From the NCBI GenBank assembly GCA_035630615.1, contig DASQKI010000065.1, positions 1-52,883 on the forward strand: DNA of 52,883 nt, written 5' to 3'. The DNA is from DATFRX01 sp035630615 (GTDB lineage: Bacteria; Actinomycetota; Actinomycetes; Propionibacteriales; Nocardioidaceae). A model generated the notes under the pieces. The model was not told the DNA's origin, did not search any database, and saw only the letters and a list, made by a program, of their open reading frames with translations. Below, piece after piece: positions 42,359 to 49,433 of the stretch. A program made the translations under genes and the position numbers. Numbering within the stretch: the first letter of the stretch is position 1; every line of letters starts with the position of its first letter.

Positions 42359-42946
42359 ATGACGCCGAGGGGCCCGTACGCCAAAGGCGTCGCGAGGCGT
42401 GAGGAAATCCTGACCGTGGCCCTCGAGCTGTTCTCACGCCAGGGTTACGACCGCACGTCCTTCCGTGAGGTCGCCCGCGCGACAGGCCTGACGCAGGCGG
42501 GCCTCCTGCACCACTTCGGCTCCAAGGAAGAGTTGTTCGTCGAGGTGCTCCGGCGCCGGGACGCGCGCAACGAGGACCGTTACGACGTCAACCGCGGGCA
42601 GCCACTCACCGTCGATGGGCTGATCTCCGTCGTCCGTCACAACGCCGAGGAACCTGGCTTGGTCCGGCTGTACGTCGCGATGTCGTCCGAGAGCACCGAC
42701 GCTCAAAGTGAGGCTCGCGAGTTTTTTGGGCAGCGCTTCCAAAGCCTCATCGCCGGCATCGCCGAGGACGTGCGCTCGAAGCAAGAGGCCGGTGAGATTG
42801 CGAGCGACCTGGATCCCGAGGTGATCGCCTCGCTGTTGATCGCCGCGGCCGACGGCCTTCAGATCCAGTGGCTGCTCAATCCCAGCGGCGTCGACATGGG
42901 AGAACGGCTCGGCCGTCTCTGGTCGGCACTGCAGCGGGTGCGCTGA
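42359..42946 (+). CDS. TetR-family transcriptional repressor
   Basis: 195 residues. N-terminal HTH (RREEILTVALELFSRQGYDR, TSFREVARATGLTQAGLLHH, FGSKEELFVEVL) followed by an all-helical ligand domain. It sits between the divergent GH3 gene and the downstream sugar importer operon, and a matching operator motif occurs on both sides of the gene, so it probably controls GH3, itself and the importer in response to a sugar or aglycone. No ribosome site, in line with the leaderless promoter. Confidence 0.92.
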   Translation: MTPRGPYAKGVARREEILTVALELFSRQGYDRTSFREVARATGLTQAGLLHHFGSKEELFVEVLRRRDARNEDRYDVNRGQPLTVDGLISVVRHNAEEPGLVRLYVAMSSESTDAQSEAREFFGQRFQSLIAGIAEDVRSKQEAGEIASDLDPEVIASLLIAAADGLQIQWLLNPSGVDMGERLGRLWSALQRVR

Positions 42947-42981
42947 CGACCCGCCCTCGTCACGTTGCTGTAACGCACCCG

Positions 42982-43066
42982 TTGCAAAACCTGTCATCGA
43001 CAGGGCATGCTGGGGCGAAAGTTCGGTTGGGTTATCAGAATCCCGGGTCTGATTTGAATCGATTCA
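42982..43066 (+). promoter_or_regulatory. Operator region of the sugar importer operon
   Basis: CCTGTC-ATC-GACAGG (42990-43004) is a perfect 15-bp palindrome with the same CAAAACCTGTCAT context as the tetR promoter. A TTGCAA/CATGCT pair (42982-42987 and 43006-43011) would place it between -35 and -10, the classical repressor position. A second perfect palindrome, TGAATCGATTCA (43055-43066), lies about 23 bp before the start codon and has the CG-centred form usual for LacI-family operators. Confidence 0.6.
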
Positions 43067-43088
43067 CCAACTGGCCAGTGGAGGACTG

Positions 43089-44411
43089 ATGAGCAGGAAG
43101 CCAAGAGGCCACACATCCTCAGCCATAGCCTCGATCGCCGTCGCCATGCTGCTGCTCGCCGCGTGCGCCGTTGGAGGAGGCGATGACGACAGCGCAGATG
43201 GGAAGGTCACGCTGACCTTCCTCACCGGCGACGACGACCAGATACTCATCCCTTCCAAAGCGGTGGCCGAGGCGTTCATGAGGGAGAACCCCGATGTCGA
43301 GATCGACATCGAGACCCAGCCCGGCGGGTCGGAAGGTGACAACCTGATCAAGACGCGGCTCGCCACCGGCGAGATGTCCGACATGTTCCTGTACAACTCG
43401 GGTTCACTTTTCCAGGCCCTGAACCCCGAGCAGACGCTCACCCCATTGACCGACGAACCCTGGATCTCTGACACCCACGAGGGGTTCCTGGCTAGTACGA
43501 CGGCCGGCGACGACTACTTCGGCGCCCCGATCGGCAGCGCCGGCGCCGGGGGCTTCTTGTACAACCGGGACGTCTACGAGGACCTGGGGCTCGAGGTGCC
43601 GAAGACTTGGGACGAGTTCATGGCCAATAACGAGAGGACCAAGCAGGCCGGCATCGATCCCGTGATGGGCACGTACGTCGACACCTGGACCGCGCAGATC
43701 GTAATGCTCGCCGACTTCCACAACATCCTCGCGCAGGATCCGGAGTGGGCCGACAAGTACACCGCCAACGAGGCGAAGTACCAAGACGAGCCGGCGGTGA
43801 GCAGCTTCGAGAAGCTCGCTGAGTTGCACGATCAGGGATACATGAACCAAGACTTCGCGTCGTCGAGGCTCGACGAAGGACTCGAGCAGGTAGCCTCCGG
43901 CGAGGCCGCGCATTACCCCGCGCTGTCGCTATCGATCGGACAGATGGTCAACAACTACCCGGAGTCGGCCGAGGGCGTCGGCTTCTTCCCGATCCCCGGC
44001 GACGATCCCTCCATCAACGGCTTCACGGCCTGGATGGCCAACGCGATCTATATTCCGAATACCACCACCGGTGACGATCTCGACGCGGCGCTGCGATTCC
44101 TCGAGTTCCTCGCTTCGCCCGCCGGATGCAATGCGCAGACCAAGGCGAGCCCTCCAACCGGGCCGTACATGGTTCAAAGCTGCACACTGCCCAAAGACCT
44201 TCCGGTGGCCGTTGAGGACATGCTCCCGTACTTCGCCGAGGAAAACGGGACGAGTCCAGCTCTGGAGTTCCTGAGCCCTGTCAAGGGTCCTGCGCTGGAG
44301 CAGATCTGCGTTGAAGTCGGCTCGGGGATTCGATCTGCCGACGACGGTGCCGCCTTGTATGACGAGGACGTCGAGAAGCAAGCACAGCAGCTCGGGCTCG
44401 AAGGCTGGTGA
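43089..44411 (+). CDS. Carbohydrate ABC transporter substrate-binding lipoprotein
   Basis: 440 residues. A lipoprotein signal (residues 1-26, lipobox LLAAC) anchors it outside the membrane. It then shows family-1 solute-binding features: VTLTFLTGDDDQILIPSKAV, PDVEIDIETQPGG, YNRDVYEDLGLEVPKTWDEF and GFTAWMANAIYIPN. Binds an oligosaccharide or glycoside for import. GGAGG precedes ATG 43089. First gene of an operon with two permeases and the GH78 enzyme. Ligand unknown, though the linked GH78 points to a rhamnose-containing sugar. Confidence 0.93.
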   Translation: MSRKPRGHTSSAIASIAVAMLLLAACAVGGGDDDSADGKVTLTFLTGDDDQILIPSKAVAEAFMRENPDVEIDIETQPGGSEGDNLIKTRLATGEMSDMFLYNSGSLFQALNPEQTLTPLTDEPWISDTHEGFLASTTAGDDYFGAPIGSAGAGGFLYNRDVYEDLGLEVPKTWDEFMANNERTKQAGIDPVMGTYVDTWTAQIVMLADFHNILAQDPEWADKYTANEAKYQDEPAVSSFEKLAELHDQGYMNQDFASSRLDEGLEQVASGEAAHYPALSLSIGQMVNNYPESAEGVGFFPIPGDDPSINGFTAWMANAIYIPNTTTGDDLDAALRFLEFLASPAGCNAQTKASPPTGPYMVQSCTLPKDLPVAVEDMLPYFAEENGTSPALEFLSPVKGPALEQICVEVGSGIRSADDGAALYDEDVEKQAQQLGLEGW

Positions 44412-44484
44412 GCCGGGGTCGGCGCCCGTGCGCTCCCCTGGAGACCGGACGCCGGCTGCGGCGACCACGCCGAAGGAATCGCCT

Positions 44485-45438
44485 ATGTCCACCATTCCCG
44501 AAAGCCCTCCGCGAACCCAACACACCTCGCCGAGCATCGTATCGACTCGTGGACGCCATCAGCGGCGAGCCCGCCGAAGCTATATCGCATCGGCGTACCC
44601 CATGTGGTTTTATCTCCCAGCCGCCATCGTCTACAGCGTGTTGTTCATTGTACCGACGTTGGCTTCCTTCTACTTCAGCCTGACGACGTGGACGCTGTTC
44701 GACTCCTATTTCATCGGACTGGACAACTACCAGCAGTTCTTCAACGAGCCGGCGCTCTACAAGAGCCTGATCAACACCATCATCTACGGGGTCGTGACAT
44801 CCGGTGCCAAGGTAATCATCGGAATGGCTCTAGCGCTGTTGCTGACCGCGCCCGTTATCGGACGCGGGTACCTGCGGGCCATAGTCTTCTTCCCCGTCCT
44901 GGTGAGCACAATAGGCGTCGGACTCACATTCCAAGTGCTCATGGATCCGTTCGACGGGCTGATCAACACAACGCTGGCTCAACTCGGCATCGACGGGCCC
45001 GGCTGGCTCACGGACCCCTCGTACGCGTTGCTGTCGATCGCGGCAGTCGACGTCTGGAAGGGCGTGGGCCTGGCCACCGTCATCTATATCGCCGGCATCG
45101 TCTCGATCCCCAGCGAGTACTTCGAGGCCGCGAAAGTAGATGGCGCAGGAGCGTGGCAGCGGTTCCGCGAGATCATCCTCCCGCTGTCGAGACCGGCAAC
45201 GACGACCGTGATCTTGCTATCGCTGATCGGCGGACTTCGGTCATTCGATCTGATCTGGGCGATGACCCGTGGCGGACCTGGGTTTACTTCCGACGTCATC
45301 GGATCGGTGATCTACAAGCAATATCAGGCCGGCTTCTACGGCCTTTCGACCGCTGGAAATGTCGTGCTCTTCATCCTCGTGGCCGCGATCGTTTTCCCGT
45401 TGTCGCGACTCTTCAATCGGCGGGAGGTCGACCTGTGA
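44485..45438 (+). CDS. Carbohydrate ABC transporter permease, MalF type
   Basis: 317 residues from ATG 44485, preceded by GAAGGA. Six membrane helices beginning YPMWFYLPAAIVYSVLFIVP. The cytoplasmic coupling loop EAAKVDGAGAWQRFREIILP is the EAA motif that docks the ATPase. Ends FPLSRLFNRREVDL. The last codon and stop overlap the next start as GTGA. Longer in-frame forms run into the binding-protein gene and are rejected. Confidence 0.93.
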   Translation: MSTIPESPPRTQHTSPSIVSTRGRHQRRARRSYIASAYPMWFYLPAAIVYSVLFIVPTLASFYFSLTTWTLFDSYFIGLDNYQQFFNEPALYKSLINTIIYGVVTSGAKVIIGMALALLLTAPVIGRGYLRAIVFFPVLVSTIGVGLTFQVLMDPFDGLINTTLAQLGIDGPGWLTDPSYALLSIAAVDVWKGVGLATVIYIAGIVSIPSEYFEAAKVDGAGAWQRFREIILPLSRPATTTVILLSLIGGLRSFDLIWAMTRGGPGFTSDVIGSVIYKQYQAGFYGLSTAGNVVLFILVAAIVFPLSRLFNRREVDL

Positions 45439-46262
45439 CTCGGAAGAGCAGTATCCTCGTTAGCCTGGTCAGCATTATCGTGTCGGTGGTTGTCTTCCTC
45501 ATCCCATTCGCGTTCATCGCAATGACGGCCGTCAAGTCCCCGGACGAAGCGCGCGCGCTCGACTTCTCCTGGCCAAGCGAGTGGCCGATCGTCGAAAACT
45601 TCCAAACCGTTATCGAGACGCGAAACTACATGGTCGTCGCGGCCTTCATCAACTCCACGATCCTCACCGTCAGCAGCGTGGCGCTCTTGGTGCTTTTCGG
45701 CGCGATCGTCGCCTACGTCCTCCAACGGCGAGCGAGCCGCCTGAACGGCCTGATCGGATTCCTCGTGCTCGCGGGCCTGATCATTCCGCCTGCGGTCGTA
45801 CCCACGATCTGGGTTTTGCAAGAGGTCCATCTCTTCAAGACCCTCAGTGGCATGATCCTCGTCGAGGTCGCGTACGGCCTGCCCTTCACCGTGCTCCTGT
45901 TCCGGGCATTCGTGGCCACCATTCCTCGAGAGCTCGACGAAGCAGCGATCATCGACGGTGCTGGGCCGCTCCGGCTTTTCTTCACGGTGATCTTCCCCAT
46001 GCTGCGCTCGGTGATGATCACGGTGATAGTCGTTCAGTCAGTCGTCATCTTCAACGACTTCGCTGGACCGTTGTACTTCCTTCCCGGCGATGATGCGGCG
46101 ACAGTGCAACTCACGCTCTACAACTTCCAGGGGCAATACAACACGCAGTACAACCTACTGTTCATGAACATCTTGCTTATTACCATCCCGCCTCTGGTGA
46201 TGTTCGTCTTCTTCAACAAACGCATCGTCGCCGGTCTGACTTCCGGCGCGATCAAAGGCTGA
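45435..46262 (+). CDS. Carbohydrate ABC transporter permease, MalG type
   Basis: 275 residues from GTG 45435, overlapping the previous stop by 4 bp. Six membrane helices from LVSIIVSVVVFLIPFAFIAM. EAA coupling motif DEAAIIDGAGPLRLFFTVIF. C-terminal NKRIVAGLTSGAIKG is typical of MalG-type permeases. No ATP-binding subunit is encoded in this operon or elsewhere in the island, so a shared MsiK-like ATPase is presumably used. A longer frame opening at 44604 is an artefact of the overlapping permease. Confidence 0.93.
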   Translation: MTRKSSILVSLVSIIVSVVVFLIPFAFIAMTAVKSPDEARALDFSWPSEWPIVENFQTVIETRNYMVVAAFINSTILTVSSVALLVLFGAIVAYVLQRRASRLNGLIGFLVLAGLIIPPAVVPTIWVLQEVHLFKTLSGMILVEVAYGLPFTVLLFRAFVATIPRELDEAAIIDGAGPLRLFFTVIFPMLRSVMITVIVVQSVVIFNDFAGPLYFLPGDDAATVQLTLYNFQGQYNTQYNLLFMNILLITIPPLVMFVFFNKRIVAGLTSGAIKG

Positions 46263-46312
46263 CGTCAAAACCCAGTCGTAGCCCGAAACTGCGGCCCGAG
46301 AAAGGAAGTCTC

Positions 46313-48937
46313 GTGACACCACGACCATTCGCGCCCACGTTCGAGCATCATGCGCCCGGCCGGCTCGGCATCGGCGAGGCCCGGCCCCGCCTTTCATGGA
46401 GGCTGGCCGACGCGGCACCCGACTACCGGCAGCAGGCGGCCGAACTGCGCATCGCCATCACGTCGCCTGACGGCACGACCGCCACCAGCGTGCATCGTCT
46501 CGACGGAGAGGACCAGATACTCGTCGACTGGCCGGCGCGAGCCCTCCGTTCGCGCGAGGGAGTGACGGCGCAAGTACGTGTGTTTGACGGCGTCGGATGG
46601 AGTCCATGGAGCTATCCCGGGAGCATCGAGATCGGCCTCCTCGACGCGTCCGACTGGGTCGCCTCGTTCGTCGGCCCCGACGAGCCAGCGAGCTCGGACT
46701 CGGCGCCACCGGGCCGGCTGAGAAGCGAGTTCGAGCTCCCGTCGGTGCCGATGCGCGCACGCCTGTATGTCACGGCCCACGGATTGGCCGAGGTCGAGCT
46801 CAATGGTTCACGGGTGGGCGACGAGGAACTCACCCCGGGATGGACGAGTTACCGGCATCGGCTGCGGTACGCCACGTTCGACGTGACCGACCTGCTACAG
46901 GAGGGGCCGAACGCCATCGGAGTATGGCTCGGCGACGGCTGGTGGCGAGGCCGGCTGGGCTTTCGCGGCGGTCTTACCAGGGTCTACGGCGACCACCTCG
47001 CAGCGCTCGTACAGCTCGAGGTCACCACGACTGAGAACGAACGGATCGTGGTCGTCTCGGACGACACTTGGCAAGCCGGAGCGGGCCCGATGTTGACGAG
47101 TTCGTTGTACGACGGCGAACACTTCGACGCCCGCCTGCACGATTCCGCGTGGTCCCGAATCAGGAGCCGGTTGGACGGCTGGACGACGGTCGCCGTGCGA
47201 TCAAACACTGCCACCCTCGTCGCGCCGACCGGCCCGCCGATGAGATGTGTCGAAGAGCTCACGCCGGTCACGATCTCCGACAAGGGCGGCGGCCGATGGA
47301 TCGTCGACTTCGGGCAGAACCACTCGGGGCGGATCCGAATCACGATGCCCACGACTCCCGGTCACGAGATCCGGATCCGGCACGCCGAGGTACTCCAAGC
47401 CGGAGAACTATGCACTGAGCCCCTGCGTAGCGCCGAGGCGACCGACGTCCTCGTCACCGGTGAGACAGAAGGCTGGTGGGAACCGCGCTTCACAATTCAC
47501 GGCTACCGCTACGTCGAGATCTCCGGATGGCCGGGAACCCTGCGGCCCTCTCATCTGGTTTCACGGGTGATTCACACTGATCTGGCTCGCCGGGGATGGT
47601 TCCACAGCTCCAATGCGCTCCTCGAAAAGCTTCATGAGAACGTGGTGTGGAGCCTACGATCGAACTTCGTCGACATCCCCACCGACTGCCCGCAACGTGA
47701 CGAGCGGCTCGGATGGACAGGAGACCTCCAGGTCTTCGCGCCGTCGGCAGCGTTCCTCTACGACGTCACCGGAATGCTGTCCTCCTGGCTTCAAGACCTC
47801 GCCGCGGAACAGGCCGAACTCGAGTGGGTGCCGCCCTACGTTCCCTACATCTCGCTCGAACCATTCGCCAGTCTCCCCCGCGACCCCATGGCCGCATGGG
47901 GTGACGTGGCGGTGCTGACGCCTGACGTCCTCCACATGGCCACCGCCGACCTTGCGCTGCTGGGTCGACAGGTCGACAGCGCTGTCCAGTGGATAAAGCA
48001 CGTCGAGAGCGCAGCCGGCCCCACTCGAATCTGCCACGACACCGAACAGTTTGGGGACTGGCTCGACCCTGCGGCACCTCCCGACAACCCATTCGAGGCC
48101 ACCACCGACCGTTACCTGGTCGCCACGGCCTACTTCGCCCACTCGGCAAAGCGGCTGGCAGCGATCGGCGAGCTTCTCGGCCAAGCGGAGATCGCGAACC
48201 GCTACGAGCGATTGGCCGATGAGGTCCGCGACGCCTACGCCTCAACCTACGTGCGCCCCAACGGACGCCTAACAAGCGACAGCCAGACCGCGTATGCACT
48301 GACCACTGTGTTCGACCTGTGGCCGGACGAGGAGTCCGAGACCGCGGGAACGGCCCGACTCGCCGAGCTCGTACGGAGAAGCAGTGGCGGCATCGCTACC
48401 GGGTTCGTTGGAACGCCGTTGGTATGCGACGCATTGACGCTCGGCGGCCACCTCTCCGAGGCCTATCAACTACTCGAGCACACCGAATGCCCCTCGTGGC
48501 TATACCCGGTGCTCATGGGCGCCACCACGATCTGGGAGCGATGGGACAGCCTGACGCCCGACGGCCTGGTGAACACCGGTCAGATGACGTCCTTCAACCA
48601 TTACGCGTTAGGCGCCGTCTCCGATTGGCTGCACCGCGTCGTGGCCGGCATCGAGCCGGCGGCGCCCGGATATCGCCACATTCGATTCGCGCCTCGGCCG
48701 GGTGGAACGCTGATCGAGGCAGGCGCCCGCCACATCACCCCGTACGGCGAGGCCTCGGTCGACTGGAAGCTGGAGGACGACCGCTTGAAGGTGCACGTCT
48801 CGGTGCCGGTTGGCGCCTCGGCCACCGTCGAGCTTCCGGACTCGGACCCCGTCGAGATCCGGCATGGCGACCACGAGTTCTCGACCACGATCGTGACACC
48901 GGCCCGGTCGCCGACGGCCTCGCGGACGGGCCGATAG
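46313..48937 (+). CDS. GH78 alpha-L-rhamnosidase, cytoplasmic
   Basis: 874 residues from GTG 46313, preceded by AAAGGAAG. N-terminal beta-sandwich domains (ARLYVTAHGLAEVELNG, GVWLGDGWWRGRLGF), then the (alpha/alpha)6 barrel with the GH78 hallmark NFVDIPTDCPQRDERLGWTG, whose Asp and Glu belong to the active site, and a C-terminal beta domain (HYALGAVSDWLHRVVAGIEP, GYRHIRFAPRPGG). Releases terminal alpha-L-rhamnose from glycosides or pectic oligosaccharides. No signal peptide, so it works on imported substrate. Fourth gene of the importer operon. Confidence 0.93.
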   Translation: MTPRPFAPTFEHHAPGRLGIGEARPRLSWRLADAAPDYRQQAAELRIAITSPDGTTATSVHRLDGEDQILVDWPARALRSREGVTAQVRVFDGVGWSPWSYPGSIEIGLLDASDWVASFVGPDEPASSDSAPPGRLRSEFELPSVPMRARLYVTAHGLAEVELNGSRVGDEELTPGWTSYRHRLRYATFDVTDLLQEGPNAIGVWLGDGWWRGRLGFRGGLTRVYGDHLAALVQLEVTTTENERIVVVSDDTWQAGAGPMLTSSLYDGEHFDARLHDSAWSRIRSRLDGWTTVAVRSNTATLVAPTGPPMRCVEELTPVTISDKGGGRWIVDFGQNHSGRIRITMPTTPGHEIRIRHAEVLQAGELCTEPLRSAEATDVLVTGETEGWWEPRFTIHGYRYVEISGWPGTLRPSHLVSRVIHTDLARRGWFHSSNALLEKLHENVVWSLRSNFVDIPTDCPQRDERLGWTGDLQVFAPSAAFLYDVTGMLSSWLQDLAAEQAELEWVPPYVPYISLEPFASLPRDPMAAWGDVAVLTPDVLHMATADLALLGRQVDSAVQWIKHVESAAGPTRICHDTEQFGDWLDPAAPPDNPFEATTDRYLVATAYFAHSAKRLAAIGELLGQAEIANRYERLADEVRDAYASTYVRPNGRLTSDSQTAYALTTVFDLWPDEESETAGTARLAELVRRSSGGIATGFVGTPLVCDALTLGGHLSEAYQLLEHTECPSWLYPVLMGATTIWERWDSLTPDGLVNTGQMTSFNHYALGAVSDWLHRVVAGIEPAAPGYRHIRFAPRPGGTLIEAGARHITPYGEASVDWKLEDDRLKVHVSVPVGASATVELPDSDPVEIRHGDHEFSTTIVTPARSPTASRTGR

Positions 48938-48949
48938 GAGGGCACTCGG

Positions 48950-49168
48950 ATGGCCACGACGACGACTTCGCCGAGCGCTCCGCTCGACGCAGACGACCTC
49001 CGCCTGCTCGAACTCTTGTCACAGGGGCTTCCACTGGAAGCCGTCGGTCGACAGATGTATCTATCGGACCGAACTGTTCGCCGTAGGATTCGGGCGATCT
49101 GCGAACGCCTGCGGGTGTCGACCCCGATCGAAGCGGTGGTGTGGGCCGTGCGGCGTCGGCTGCTCTAA
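48950..49168 (+). CDS. Stand-alone LuxR-type HTH protein
   Basis: 72 residues: LDADDLRLLELLSQGLPLEA, a helix-turn-helix VGRQMYLSDRTVRRRIRAIC, and a final helix. This is a GerE/LuxR-type DNA-binding domain with no receiver or ligand domain. It begins 12 bp after the GH78 gene and has GGAGG upstream, so it belongs to the operon. Orphan HTH proteins of this type may bind DNA as dimers or interact with a full-length regulator. No target is evident. Confidence 0.8.
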   Translation: MATTTTSPSAPLDADDLRLLELLSQGLPLEAVGRQMYLSDRTVRRRIRAICERLRVSTPIEAVVWAVRRRLL

Positions 49169-49373
49169 ACCGCACGCCTGAAGCGGCTGGCCATGGGATC
49201 GACGACCTCCGGCGAGACCGCTGTCGCGGCAGTCATATCCACGTCTGGGTCTGGCCCAGAATCAGGGACACTCGTCAGTCCTCAGCGGATCCGGCGTCAG
49301 ACGTGTCCGGTTTCGGCCACGTGCGGGCTGAGGTCTAGTCAGGACGCTAGGAGTGCTCATAGCCTTGTTGAGC

Positions 49374-49391
49374 AATTGAATCGTATCAATT
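49374..49391. promoter_or_regulatory. Palindrome upstream of secreted GH78-like gene
   Basis: AATTGAATCGTATCAATT has 6-bp inverted arms and shares TTGAATCG with the TGAATCGATTCA palindrome upstream of the importer operon. It lies 43 bp before ATG 49434. The form is that of a LacI-family operator. The remaining bases of 49169-49433 show no gene. Confidence 0.5.
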
Positions 49392-49433
49392 CCTCGCCAG
49401 GTGGACCAATAATCTTGATAGCGGGAGCAGCTC

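Noticed and set aside
44604..45434. Extension that would make the MalG-type permease 552 residues
   Set aside because: The upstream half is an out-of-frame reading of the MalF-type gene. GTG 45435 in a GTGA overlap is the natural start.
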